A stretch of DNA of 64,000 bases from Eulemur rufifrons (GCF_041146395.1 NC_090996.1:26684738-26748737); one strand, 5' to 3'. Shown: positions 31,750 to 43,009, numbered from the stretch's first letter. Notes: a model not told the origin generated them from the letters alone. A program made the numbers and translations.

Positions 31750-32205
31750 CCATGAAAACTAATCTTAGTTGTGGCCCGATTGCTTTCAAGGACTTGCTAT
31801 TTTCCTACCAGTGATTGCTTCAGGAATGGATATTTGACTTAATTTGGTCCAGTGAGAGGTAAAGGAAAGCCTGTCAAAAGCCCCAGAAAAAAGTTTCCTC
31901 TTTCCTAAGAAAAAATCATTGGAAAAGATAGCCTCTGTTCTTCCTCTGGGTGCTGTTGACTCAGAATGTTCTACCTGGAACTGCTGCTGCAGCCATCTGT
32001 GACCCACCTGAGGATGAAGCCAATACTGAAGAGAAAAGAGAGAAGAGATTGAAAGAAGATGGGTTTTTAATGAAGCCACCGAGTGGCTGACTCAGCCTGC
32101 CCTGCGGTCTGCCCTCTCTGTGGACTTCCTATTATGTGAGACAATGAACTCTTTCACTGTTTGAGTTGGAGTTTCCATGATTTGTGTCCCAAGTATCCTA
32201 ACCCA
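31750..32205 (+). repeat. LTR-like repeat, family unassigned
   Basis: 'ctgctgctgcagccatctgt', 'gatgaagccaatactgaaga', 'cctattatgtgagacaatga' and 'gtcccaagtatcctaaccca' follow the 3' half of an old LTR-like repeat. The 97-codon minus frame over it is not a gene. Confidence 0.4.
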
Positions 32206-32309
32206 TACACACCCACCGAACCAAAATCTCTGGTGAATTAACCTGCCTCGGGTGATTCTGACTTATTTGCCACTGCAGAGGTAGAGGGACACCAAACTGG
32301 TCATCACAG

Positions 32310-32440
32310 GTCCAGCTTCTGGTCCTGGCTCTGCCACTACATTGCTGAGCCATCTAGGGAAAATCATTTTCCCTCTCTGAGCCGCAGCTTCCTCATGAAC
32401 GAAGAAGGGCTACACCACAGAGATTCTCTCTCTGTGTTCT
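32310..32440 (+). repeat. MIR SINE fragment, sense
   Basis: 'ggtcctggctctgccactac', 'attttccctctctgagccg' and 'cagcttcctcatgaacga' are MIR. Confidence 0.7.
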
Positions 32441-33384
32441 CCTGTTTTGCCATAATGAGGTTCTAGGCAAGTATGGGTACCTGTGGCAAGATAGAACACA
32501 AACAGAGGAAAAAGTTTTACTAAATGCTTTGACCTCAGTACTTCAGAACAGGAAGGAACGTTATTGCTATTTTAAACAAAAGCTGGCTGTAGACACTTCT
32601 GTTGTCTAGGAGAATGACAGAGTTAAAAGGTTCAGCTATTCAAAGGTTCTAGTGTTCAGAAAAGCGCCTTGATGGACATTTTGATTCCAATATGGGGCAC
32701 ACTCTCCATCCCTCTGCAAAGCCTGGTTGAATCATGGTGAAGCAAGAGAGGGCTGGATGTCTTTGTGCTGTATATAAAAGTGCAATAGAATCTTGCATTT
32801 CTAGGAGTCCATAGAAGAACAGGGTGAGGGGGCCCGAGAACAGAGAGAAGAAACGAGATATAAGGAAGGTCTAAAGAAAGAGAGGGCCAGGAAGATGGGG
32901 GATGGTGAGAGAGGGATTCAGGAGCATGTGGCCAGAGAGGAATTTCCTGGGATGGGGAGTGGCCCAAAAATACCGGGACAGTGACATCTAATGTCCAACT
33001 CTGATTTGGTCAGTTTTGTGCTGTGCTGTAACTTCCCTCCATCATCCCGAACCTTCAGTGAAAGTCCGTTTGGGGTACTTTGGGGGAAAAATGGAAACAT
33101 CGAGGATGAATTCAGTGTGATATGAAGATATGTAGAAAGACTGTGGGTATCTTCCAGAGAGATTTTCAGAGAAGAGATGACAGATACTGCTGAAGCAGAA
33201 AAACCACATGAGAAGTGACCAGGTAAACTGTCATTACTCCTGAGAATCCTTAGAACTATTGGGGAGACAGTCATTAATTTAAACACACAAAGTGGCGTGA
33301 GGGCTTGAGCCATTCTCTATGAATATCACAGAGAGGGGTAATCCAGGGTACTGGAGGGGATTCCAAGTACCCGGGGGAACACGC
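32441..33384. other. Unique-looking stretch
   Basis: No repeat recognised. Two minus frames of 103 and 131 codons (32656-33313) overlap in different frames and have no recognisable domain; they sit in purine-rich plus-strand sequence that is poor in minus-strand stops. Confidence 0.4.
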
Positions 33385-33530
33385 TGGGGACTGTATTGCA
33401 ATGTCAACTCCTTCCAGAGTGTTTTATAGGCATATTAGTCCACGTCATGCTTTCAATAACCTGGTGAGATAGTTAATTATTAGAACTATTTTCAGATGTG
33501 AGATCTGAATCTCAGGGAGGTTGATTCTAC
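33385..33530 (-). repeat. MIR SINE, antisense
   Basis: 'gtgttttataggcatattag', 'ttcagatgtgagatctgaat', 'ctcagggaggttgattctac' are diverged antisense MIR. Confidence 0.65.
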
Positions 33531-35948
33531 CCCAGCAATAGCTTTAGTGATAACCTCCCCCACCAGACGGCTCTTCCCACTGCCGCCGGCTTTACCATCT
33601 CCCTTAGGGATTATTGTCATAGCCCTTAACTGGTCTCCAGACCTCTTGTTTCTAAATTCTTTGCATTTTTTTACTTGGTCATCAGAATTCCTTAACTGTG
33701 TGTCTTAGAGCTTCTCTCAGCTCTGGTGTCATATAGAATACCCTTGGCTTTGATTAAATCTTAGTCTCCTCTTCTGTCTCCTGGCTCCCATCATTTTGCT
33801 CTTACAAATACCTTCCTGAGATAACAGCTTTTTATGACCAGACTCCACTTACAGATTCCAGGAGCAATTAGATAAGCAATAATGGACAGTCACAGACTGG
33901 AATATTTTAAGTTTTTTTATGGCTCAATATTAAGTCATATTAATATGGGCCCAGACACTAATTTCCATTTGAGGTTTATTTTTGAGCACCTTCTCTGTGT
34001 AGGGCTCTAGGACAATTTCTGTAGAGACATAGGTTAGGCAGCTCAAAGGGACTGGTAGTACTTGATGATAACTTTTTGTGGGACTTAATACTGTCTTCTG
34101 AATTGATAACAGCACATCAGGGATTCTCTAGTTCTTGAAAATGTCTAACAAGGGTACCTGAAACCACGTAATTTTTGTCACATTCCCCCCGCCCCCCAGT
34201 AATACTCAGGTTCCTTCTCTATAGCTAAATAGGAAAGGCATTTGAAAAGCCCTTTCTGATGAAGTACAAAGGAAATTGAATTTTCAATGTGGCCAGCTAT
34301 TTCTATATTTCATTTGTTAGCACTTTTCTTTGACTTTGTTTTAGAACAAAAAGATAAACTTTATTTTAATTCTTATAAGGCAACTTTTAATTCATGTTTT
34401 ATTAAGGTTTAGGGTGGCATGGTACAGGAAAGAGTTTTAGAAAATGAAAGGTTCAGGATTTTGGCTCCTCTTTTGATATGTTCTATGGTGTCTGGACATG
34501 TATTTGATGTCAAAGGACTAGATTTTCTGATCTGTAAAATAGGATGATCCTAGATGAGGGACATCAAGTAGGTTTCAACTCCAGTCCACTGCTAATGGCT
34601 ACCCGGGGTTCTGTGTTGAGAGGAAATTGGAAACTGAGCCGTGATCAGTTAGTGATGTCTGTCATGGCCACAGGATGGGGGAAGCAGCACAGGTGACAGG
34701 CATTTTCCATCCTCTTAAAATGGTTTTTAAGCCATTCTTCCAGCATGTGAAAATTCATGCTTCTGTTCATACAGAACAATGAACCACTCAGGTGCTCATG
34801 CTGTGCAGTGTGCTGCTTACTAACTCAAACAGGAAGCCAACTCCAGTCTTGGTTCCATCATCACGATTTGGAGCAGTGAGCTGTGTATTAGCTGTGACAT
34901 TTGAGGTGCACGGTCTATCTTCTCGTGTTATACAGATACCTGTTGACATTTGGCCGCTCGGCATCAGGCATCAGAGATACTGGCCTTGATCTTTTTCCTT
35001 ACTTTGAGTGACTTGGAAGTAATCATTCTTAACATGACCGTCCCAGGGATGTTTCCAACCAGTCTTTGTGAGCTTGTAGCTACCTGGGAACTGGGGAAGA
35101 ACTTTTGTTCTGCACTTTTGTGCAGTGGTGACAACAGTGAAGTGAGATACAGAAGACCAAACCACAGAGCTCTCAGTGATGCACAGGGTAAGATGAAAGC
35201 TCCACTTACACGCAGAGGAGTGAATGCAGACTGCAGGGAGGACCCCAGGGGTCAGGAAGCCCCTCTGGAGGATGCTGAGATCCCGGAAGGGGAAGGAATT
35301 CTTCCAAGACCCCATAGATGGTAAGTGGCAGAGCTGGGGCTTCTGACTTCAGGGAGGGAAGGCTTTTTCTCTTGTACCTGCGCCATGCAGCGGTTTCCAG
35401 TTCACTTCAAAACTTCTAGAAACTGGGGTGAACTTCGTCACAAATGTGGGGCATAAATATGGCTATATTGTTTTATTTTTTAACTTAAAAACATGTGAAA
35501 GTTCCCACGTGATTAATTAGCAGAAAATTCTTTATCCATTTTAGGGGCTCCACTCCATCTTCCATGAATTGGTAGAGAAAAGTTGGGGCGTTTGCAGTTT
35601 AAGGGAGAGCTGCTCAGGCAGGGACAATGAAGCCATGGCAGTCGGCTGCTGCCATTACTTCTCACTGCCACACGGTGTCGCTGTGGAGCATCGGGCCACA
35701 GTCCAGTGGACAAGCCTGGGCCACGTGGATGGGCTCCCTCAGCTGATCTGTCAGTGAGGACATCACAACTTCGTGTTCGGCAATTTGGTCCCAAACACAG
35801 CTGCACTGAGAACGGGTGACACAAGTGATTTGGGCATTTGTCCCTTGCAGACTTGGGACAAATTCCTCCCATCTTTTCCCCGAGGATCCATACACCAGGG
35901 ATGAGGCAGTTTTTCCTTTCAAAACTCTCAGAATCAAAGGCTATCCGT
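33531..35948. other. Mostly unique non-coding stretch
   Basis: Weak L2-like wording occurs at 33540-33720, MIR scraps at 34480-34575 (sense) and 35265-35345 (antisense, 'gtaagtggcagagctgggg'). 34780-35010 and 35520-35860 are unassigned. Frames of 111-124 codons on both strands (34950-36151) overlap and show no domain. No RNA gene is seen. Confidence 0.4.
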
Positions 35949-36050
35949 ACCCTTCTTTCTCAACATCCTTCTTTCTGCAACATCAGACCTTTCTTTCTCC
36001 AACATTACCCTTCTTCTATCAATACCTTTTTCTTCTCCAACATTACACCT
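35949..36050. repeat. Imperfect tandem array of 17-21-bp pyrimidine units
   Basis: Five units share the plan 'ccttctttctccaacat(ta)': 35950-35966, 35967-35987, 35988-36007, 36008-36024, 36025-36045. Each differs by small changes. Confidence 0.75.
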
Positions 36051-36056
36051 TGATTA

Positions 36057-36090
36057 ATTGGGAAGTACGTCTACGTCAGTACTTCCCAAT
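36057..36090. repeat. Perfect 12-bp inverted repeat, 10-nt loop
   Basis: ATTGGGAAGTAC (36057-36068) is the exact reverse complement of GTACTTCCCAAT (36079-36090). The right arm is the start of the MER5A copy, so the left arm looks like an extra inverted terminal repeat. Confidence 0.85.
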
Positions 36091-36297
36091 AGGTCAATTT
36101 TGCCCTCCAGGGGACATGTGGCCATCTCTGGAGACATTTTGGTTGTCATAACTTGGTGGGGGTGTGTTTGCTACTGATATCTAGCAGGGAGAAGCCAGAG
36201 CTATTGCAAAATGTTCTACAACACATACGACAACTTCACAGCAAAGCATTGTCCATTCCAAACGTTAACAGTGCTGAAGTTGGGAAACCCTTTTCTA
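36077..36297 (+). mobile_element. MER5A-type element, sense
   Basis: 'ccctccaggggacatgtggc', 'tggagacattttggttgtca', 'tgctactgatatctagcagg' and a right end 'gaagttgggaaacccttt' cover the element. Confidence 0.8.
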
Positions 36298-37639
36298 AAA
36301 GTTTTCAATGTGACATCTGTGTTTCAATTGTGATTTACCTTCCCAAAGGATAACTGATTCCCTAGAGCAGATAAAGAGAGAGAGAAGGGAAATCCACAAC
36401 TTAACATCTTCAGCTGGGCACCCGCTAATCTTACCAGGAAACTCTTTGTCTTGGGAACACAAATCATTATATCTACCAAGATGACGGTTGGATGAGAAAG
36501 AGCTTGTTGGGGGTGGGAGATGGGGAGAATAAAAACAAACAGAAAATTCAGAACAAGGCACAATGAAGATATCATGGAAACACTCAAATATAATAGCTGC
36601 TTGCCGAAAATAGTAGAAATTATAGTTCTAGGCCCAAATATTTCCAGGTTTATAGGGTGGAACTAGATGTTCAGAGTATATTATCATCAGAGGTCTATAA
36701 ATGTTGAACTTTATAAAACGTAGTCAGCCTTCCTACATGCATTTTTTCCCCTCTGGTAAACTTCTCTTCTTTTCCATCCTTCTTCTTGCAATTTTCTCAA
36801 GTTTTTTCCTTATTAAAGGATACTACAGTACACATCTTTGCCTATTTACAAATATTGATACATTATTTTTCCTTCTGTCAAAGTCCCAGGAAGGTCAATA
36901 TAAATGAAATTTATTATGGCTAATGACATGTATTTTTCCCAAATTATTTCCCTTCAAATGCATAGTGGCATGTCATAATGAATGAATGTGATCATTTCTC
37001 CACACACTCATCGATATGGGATTCTTATAACTTTTCTCAGTTTCTGATTTAGATGGGCATAAAATCGCTTCATTTACATTTATTTCAGTTGAACTTTTTA
37101 ATGTTTGCTATTTGTATTCATATTTCAAAGGGAAGAAAACGTCCTATATTGATGTTTGTGCCAACTTTTGGGGTATACCATTACTTTTACAATCGTCCCA
37201 TACTTCTTTATGAGAGCACTTTTGGATGAGTCAGTGACTTTTATCTCAGCACATTTTATGTAACTGAATTATTTTAATGGACTGGAATATGGACTCTGTG
37301 TGTATACGTGTGCTGTCTTCCAGTACATTAATACACTCTGTCAAGTGCTCTCATTGAGCAATTGGCAGAAGAAGAAGGTCAAATAAATCTCAGAAGCTCT
37401 TTTTTTTTTTTTTGTCATTGAGTCACATTTGCTTATTGCTGAAGGGTAATAACAGCTCAAATTGTTTAGTAATCTTAAAGGCAAAAGAGGATTTCTCTAA
37501 ATAGAGCCCATGTTCCTTTTTGGTAAAATACAAATAGCTACTGAGTATGGAAAAGCCAGGTTTCTTTTTCTGACTGCTAAAATCTGACCCACTGCAGATG
37601 TGGAGACACTTGGGAAAGGACTTCTGCTCGCTAGCTGTG
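36298..37639. other. AT-rich non-coding stretch with likely L1M antisense at 36820-37240
   Basis: 'ctccacacactcatcgatat', 'agatgggcataaaatcgctt' and 'tgctatttgtattcatattt' resemble antisense L1M. The remainder is unassigned. A T16 tract lies near 37401-37416. No coding frame is supported. Confidence 0.45.
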
Positions 37640-38060
37640 TTATCTATTGCTGCATAACAAATTCCCCCAAATTAGTGGGGCTTAGAACGACACACATTTA
37701 TTATCTGACAGTTTCTTGGGTCAGGAGTCTGGGCATGGCTCAACTGGGTCCCCTGCTTAGGGTCTCAGAAGGCCACAGTCCAGGCTTTGGCCAAGGCTGC
37801 AGTCTCATCTGAAGCTCAACCAGGGAAGAATTTGCTTCCAAGCTCACTTCGGTTGTTGGTAGAATTCATCTCCTTACTAGGACTTCAGGATTTAGTTTCT
37901 CTCTGACTGTAGACTACAGGATGCTGCCACCCCCTAGAAAGTCCCCACAGTTCCCACAGGCCACTCTTCCTCCACTGTTTAGAGGGGAGGCAGTTTCTTA
38001 CCCAGTGTGCTCTCAAGCCAGCCAAGGAGAGCAAATATCCATTGTAGGATGAGCATTTAT
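37640..38060 (-). repeat. LTR-like repeat, antisense, related to 50643-51010
   Basis: 'tatctattgctgcataacaa', 'attagtggggcttagaacga', 'tttattatctgacagtttct' and 'ctgggcatggctcaactggg' follow a common LTR-like repeat in antisense. The family name is uncertain. Confidence 0.5.
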
Positions 38061-38548
38061 AATATTCTGTAATAGAATTATGCACATATAATCATGTACA
38101 TGTTATCATATGTCACTTTGTCATATTCTATATGGAGAGAAAGTGTGGTGGGTTTGAGGATTTCTGGGTTGATCAAGGAAGAAGATAAGACCACCAGAAT
38201 GCAATAGCACACAAGGGCTGTATTTGTGTGGTGCTTTAACAGGTTTCATAAGAGGGGACATCCCTCACTGCAGGAGACCTTCCAGACACAATGGTACAAC
38301 CCACTGCCCAGAGGGGTACTGGGTGAGGAAACTCCTGGGGCAGAATTGGTTGTATGACAATTTGACTTTGGCATTGGAGGGCTTTGAGTTAATGGTCCTG
38401 GCCTTCTGTGAGGACATAGGGACTGATATACAGGGTCCACTCTTGTCATTTATATAACAGCGAGTCACAAGTTCCAGCCCCTTCAAGAGGAGGGGATTGC
38501 ACCAGGGTTTGAGCTCCAGGAGGTGGGGATGTTGGGGAGGCAGTAATT
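38061..38548. other. Non-coding stretch, unassigned
   Basis: Overlapping 67-99 codon frames on both strands have no recognisable product. Confidence 0.35.
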
Positions 38549-38875
38549 TTTTTTTTTTTTGCATTTTTAAATTGATATATCATAGTTGTACATATTTTGG
38601 CAGTCAATGTGATATATTGATACATGTATACAACGTGTAACCATCAATGTGTAACGATCAATGTGCAATGATGCTGGGATATCCATCATCTCCAACATTT
38701 ATCTTTTCTTTGTGTTGGGAACATTACAATTCTTCTAGCTATTTTGAAATCTACAATAGATTACTGTTAACTATGATTTCCCTACTGTACTGTGGAATAC
38801 TAGAACTTATTCTTTCTATTTAACTATATTTTTGTATCCATGAACCAACTTCTCTCTATCACTTCCCTCCATTTT
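38549..38875 (-). repeat. L1 3' end, antisense
   Basis: A T-run (38550-38561) is followed by 'attgatatatcatagttgta', 'gatacatgtatacaacgtgt', 'ctatgatttccctactgtac' and 'tatttaactatatttttgta', the antisense L1 3' UTR of primate-age L1. Confidence 0.8.
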
Positions 38876-39269
38876 TTTCCCCCCAATGGAAACAGCATCT
38901 TAAAAGTCTGTCTCCTTTACCTGTCAAACGAGAGCATCCTCTGTCTTGAGTTGGGTGCCCACCTGTGTGTTGGGGGCCTGTGGCCAAGGGATGGGGGACT
39001 TGGGCTTCACCTGAATTTTCTCCTGCTTTATTCCAAGGGAAAATTAATGTATGGAAAGACCCTTCCTTCCACTGTTTAGAAGGGAGGCAGTATGGCAGGG
39101 TGGTTAGGTGCCTGATTGTTTAGCAGTGATGAACGCTGGAAGGTGTTGGTTTTGGCTGCCCAGAAAGCTTTCCCATCCCTTTTCTTTCAGCAGCATGTCT
39201 CTCACAAATCCCCTTGCCCTTTTGGACACAATTGTGAGCATGTGACCCATGGAATCATGGAACAGATTC
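38876..39269. other. Non-coding stretch between L1 and an MLT1 end
   Basis: No confident family. 39090-39269 may be the 5' side of the MLT1 LTR that ends at 39425. Confidence 0.35.
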
Positions 39270-39425
39270 TCTCTCTGAGCTCCAGGATGTCACCAAACCT
39301 GTTGACACCTTGATTTTGGACTTTTAGATTCCAGAGCTGGGATAGGATACATTTCCCTTGTTGTAAACTGCCCAATTTATTTTATTTGGTTATGGTAACC
39401 CTAGGAAACCATACAGCCTCCAAGT
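39270..39425 (+). repeat. MLT1-type LTR 3' end, sense
   Basis: 'gttgacaccttgattttgga', 'cttttagattccagagctgg', 'tatttggttatggtaaccct' and 'aggaaaccatacagc' match the MLT1 3' end. Confidence 0.65.
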
Positions 39426-40299
39426 AGATTTGTTTTCCCAAGATGAGAATCTTTTGAAGATTAGAAGTGGAAGTGAATTAAAAGAATAGCACTAGAACTT
39501 GTTTCCAAGTGAAATCTTATCTGGAACCCCAATCTATAAAACAGGTAAGAACAGATATTCTTGGGGTAAAGTGGGTCTTGCTCTCTTGGCCTCCTTGGCA
39601 TTTCCCACTGTGGTCCCCAAGGCCATTCTGAAGAGTCCCAGGTCTCTTAGAAAAGAGAGACTGAAGATTGCACGTCTAGCCCACTCTTCACTAGACTGAT
39701 GGGAACGCCCAGGCTATAAACAGAAAGTTGCTTGACTAGATCCATCCACCTGCCTCTGAACTTGGGTGCCTCCTTCCTGTAGAATTGAACCTGGCACATA
39801 GAGTGAGGGTGATAACCTCAGATGCCCATCAGAGCCAGGAAGACGATGCAAATGAGTGAAGCCGACAGAGACAGGGCCCGAGAACCGAGGAGAGCCTGCC
39901 CATCTGTCTGTCTGGCGGCTGCTGTGTGGGGGAAGTGAGCTCAGAGAGGCAGCTCTTATGATTTTTTTTTTAAGAGAAGCCATAAAACCACATTTTCATT
40001 TAAAACAGCCCCCTTTAAAACTATTGACAGCTAAATAAACTTTTTAAGGCAATGCATGAAAACTAAAAGAAAAAAAACCTGAACGAAAAAGAGAAAACCT
40101 GAGGGTTTTCTCAGACCTTGTCTATTTGCTGGGACGTGACATGGCAAAAACTTCCAGCTCCTTTGGGTCAACGGCTGTGGCCTCTCTTGTGTCTGTCTGT
40201 TCTCACTGGTCCTTGTGCCATTCTGAGACACCGTCAGCTGTTAGCTGGCATGGAAGGGAGGTGTGGGCAGAATGTCAGGGCAGAGATTCTCAACCAAAA
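39426..40299. other. Unique-looking block with an octamer motif
   Basis: No repeat recognised. ATGCAAAT, the POU octamer, is at 39846-39853. 39960-40060 is AT-rich with TGACAG (MEIS/TGIF-like). Frames of 60-89 codons have no domain. Confidence 0.4.
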
Positions 40300-40542
40300 T
40301 ATTTATTTTACTCGACAAACACTTATGTGTTTCTATGTGCCAGCCCTGTGCTGAGCGCAAATATTAGCTCTTTTCACCCTCATCAATAGCCCCAAAGGGA
40401 GATACTATTATTGATCCCCTATTACGGATGGATGAGTTGGATGAGTCAACTGGGGCCAGGAGGAGAGGTTGCATAGCTCGCCCAAGGGCATGCAGCTAAT
40501 TAGGGATGCGGCCGGGTCTCAAACCCAGGATGTCTGGCTCTG
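40300..40542 (-). repeat. MIR SINE, nearly full length, antisense
   Basis: 'ctatgtgccagccctgtgct', 'agatactattattgatcccc', 'cgcccaagggcatgcagcta' and 'ggtctcaaacccaggatg' are MIR in antisense order. Confidence 0.85.
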
Positions 40543-40561
40543 GGGGTGGGGGGGGGGGGGG
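40543..40561 (+). repeat. Poly(G) tract
   Basis: G4-T-G15-type run directly after the MIR. It is a plausible G-quadruplex and a likely sequencing-length error site. Confidence 0.85.
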
Positions 40562-40562
40562 T

Positions 40563-41871
40563 CTAGGCTCAAAACCCCTGGTCCAATTGCCTTGGAAAAC
40601 AAAGCAGAAAAAGCAACCTTTGCTTTCTCTTTAACGTAGCGTCGTCCTCAAAATGGAAGCGTTGAGAAAAGAGAATGCAAATGAGCCAGACCAACGCGAC
40701 TCTGATCACATTAAAGCTTTCTCTGTATGCATTACGGAAAGCACCCCTGGGTCCCGTGGAGGCCCGTCCTCATGCGTGCTGGACTGTGGCTTGATTATCA
40801 CAGGGGTGGGAGGATGGCTGCTCAACCCGAAAACACAGAGAAATGAGATGAAGTATTACTCTCCCCATAAAAGATAATTAGACCCAGAGAGATGATTTTA
40901 AAGGCTGCCTTTAAAAAAAAAAAGAAAGACAGACACAGCTGAATGCGTTTCCAGTCATCAAAAGCATTCTCTGCAATCCAAGCGTCTAAGTAGAGGAGAG
41001 GGCAGGAGACGAAAGAAGCATCTTTATGTTTCATCAAGAGAGCCCCAAGCTTGTGGGGCTGCGTGTAGTGACAGGATCAGGTGCTTGTATCTGTTCTCTT
41101 GGACGCAGATGGCGTGGCCGAAATCACTGAAACGCCACCAGCGTATCTGAACATGGTCCGGACCCTGCTGATCCTGTGGGTGTTACTGGGTGGGAGGAAC
41201 AACCCTGGGTTTTTCCAAGTGCAAACGAAGTTTCCGCAGGGGCATCAGGAAGGCAGCCAGTGTTCCCCGAGATGGGCGGCCTCTGTGGGGTTGAAGGCCG
41301 GTCACGGGCTCTGAGATCATCACGTCGCTGCTTTTCTGTGTTGGAGATTTTTGGTGGGAATGAGAAGGAAGCCAACTGGCCAGTGGTTTCGACATGTGGT
41401 AGGGAGAGTGGGGTTCAGTTCTCTTAGAGGCTGGGGCCGGGGAACCCTGGGAGGAGGAGCCTGGGAGAATTGTGTGGGCAGAGTCGGCCGTGCTGGGTTT
41501 CAGGTGCGTGTCTGACTTCGTCTGCGATGGAGTTGGGACCTCTGGACCATGAGCTGTAAGCACAGACGCCCTGGAGCGGCAGAGAAGGCCCAGGAAAGTC
41601 TCATGAAGAAGGGACTCCGGCCCACGGTTCTGCTTCCCAGATCTGGACTGAGGGAGGAAGGCAGAGTGTACATGCAGCTGGTCCGGGGATGGCAATGACC
41701 TAGTGCGTGTGCTGTCCCTGCTTGTCCTGCCCTCATGGCAGATGCAGCTGATCAGTGACAACGGGCTTTCCTGCCATGTGGTAGCCACGGCCAATGAGTG
41801 GACTTGGCACGATGCCCTTCCCCAGACCTCACCCGTCTTCTCTTCCCAACTTCTGCCACGTGGCAGGGAAG
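40563..41871. other. GC-rich unique block with CpG-rich patch and longest open frame
   Basis: No repeat recognised over 1.3 kb. A second octamer ATGCAAAT is at 40675-40682. 41085-41335 holds about 14 CpG by hand count. The longest frame of the window (233 codons, minus, 41183-41884) overlaps it. The predicted protein is rich in S, P, R, H and T, has no recognisable domain, and several frames on both strands are open here, which points to low stop density rather than coding. Confidence 0.45.
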
Positions 41872-42090
41872 CAGCATGACACATTACTTAAGGTTCTGGT
41901 GTCAGGCCGCTGGGGTTCGAATCCTACTCCTGTTGCTCATCCACACCAAGCCTCAGTTTCCTCTGCTGTGAAATGGGACAACACCAGCATCTACTTCATA
42001 GGATTGCGGTGCCGGTGGTGGCAGAGCGTGCCTGTGTGGGTGTGCGCACGCAAATGCAGTTTAGCACGGCGCCTGGCTCGCTGCTCCCCA
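41872..42090 (+). repeat. MIR SINE with intact B-box-like sequence, sense
   Basis: 'ctggggttcgaatcctactc' keeps the tRNA B-box word GGTTCGAATCC. It is followed by 'agcctcagtttcctctgctg', 'cttcataggattgcggt' and 'agtttagcacggcgcctgg'. Confidence 0.85.
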
Positions 42091-42149
42091 GACAAGATCC
42101 CTTTCTTTTCCCTATAAGGGGTCCCCAGGTGGGTTTGGGGCTGTGTTTG

Positions 42150-42294
42150 GTGTTGGCTGGAAGGTGGAAGTATGCGGGGTGGAATAGGATTGGAAACAGA
42201 TGGGGCAGTCAGTGGGGTAGACCCTGCAGGGCCTTGCGGTTGGGATAGGAACTTTGGTCTTTTTCTTAAGAGCAGAAGGAGCAGGACACGCACA
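42150..42294 (+). repeat. Ancient mammalian repeat, outer layer, left part
   Basis: 'gaccctgcagggccttgcgg' and 'aggaactttggtctttttct' match the old repeat also seen at 26500-26745. It is interrupted by L2 at about 42300 and continues at 43010. Confidence 0.5.
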
Positions 42295-42299
42295 GACTT

Positions 42300-42545
42300 G
42301 TATCCTCAAACTCTGCCATGCTCCCTCCGCCACGGGGCTTTTGTCCAAGCTTGTCCCCTCTGCTAGAGTGCTCTTTTCCTGACTTCTGTCCCAAACCCAT
42401 CCTGTATCTAGTTAGCCCCTGAAGGTCTTTCAGATTGCTCTGAGCCATCACCTCTTCAGGGAAGCCCTCCCTGACCTCCACCCCTTCTGTTACATGCTCC
42501 CAGGGGCCCACATCCCTCAACCTCACAGCACTCCTCACATTTATA
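42300..42545 (+). repeat. L2, left part, interrupted by L1
   Basis: 'gctagagtgctcttttcctg', 'ctgagccatcacctcttcag', 'ggaagccctccctgacctcc' and 'cagcactcctcacatttata' are the L2 3' region. Confidence 0.75.
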
Positions 42546-42845
42546 ATTCACAGGTTTTAAAAAATTTTATTTTTATTTTTTTAATTTTAATTTCTTATAT
42601 TTCAGAATATTATGAGGCTACAAATGATTTGGAGCCACCCAAATCATTGCATTTGCACCACCCAAGTGACAGCTGCAAGCATGCCCAACCCCCAGACATT
42701 GCGCACCGCACCCGTTAAGTGTGAATTTACCCATCCCTCCCTCCCCTCTCCCACCTGCCTGACACCCTGTGAATGTTACTTCCTTATGTGCGCAGAAGTG
42801 TTGATCAATTAGTACCAAGGAGCTGGAGCCCATTCTTGTCATTTG
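42546..42845 (-). repeat. Strepsirrhine-type L1 3' end, antisense, nested in L2
   Basis: T-rich start, then 'atttcagaatattatgaggc', 'acattgcgcaccgcacccgt', 'cacctgcctgacaccctgtg' and 'gtgttgatcaattagtacca'. L2 text resumes right after it. Confidence 0.85.
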
Positions 42846-42849
42846 CATT

Positions 42850-43009
42850 TATCTGTGTGGCTATATGAGCAATCTGATCTTCTCTGCTAGACTGTAAGCT
42901 CTGTGAGGCCGGGGACTTTGTTCGCTTTGCTCACCATGGTCTCCCTGGGGCCTGGCACCTTGCCTGGCACACAGTGGATGCCCAACGTGTTATTTTTGCC
43001 TAAATGAAG
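42850..43009 (+). repeat. L2, right part after the L1 insertion
   Basis: 'gctagactgtaagctctgtg', 'aggccggggactttgttcgc' and 'ccttgcctggcacacagtgg' are the L2 3' end, collinear with the left part. Confidence 0.8.

Noticed and set aside
32656..33313. 103- and 131-codon minus frames as neighbouring exons
   Set aside because: Composition effect of purine-rich plus strand; no convincing splice pair linking them.
35110..35125. CTGCAC-TTTT-GTGCAG hairpin as a relative of the E-box palindromes
   Set aside because: Only a 6-bp stem, no E-box, isolated; expected by chance.
36100..36115. CTCF-like word in MER5A ('ccctccagggg')
   Set aside because: Poor match to the CTCF core; it is the ordinary MER5A terminus.
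41183..41884. 233-codon minus-strand frame as a protein gene
   Set aside because: No domain, signal peptide or splice context; GC-rich sequence with several other open frames on both strands.
41910..41930. tRNA gene suggested by GGTTCGAATCC
   Set aside because: The word is the B-box relic of a MIR SINE; no cloverleaf arms.
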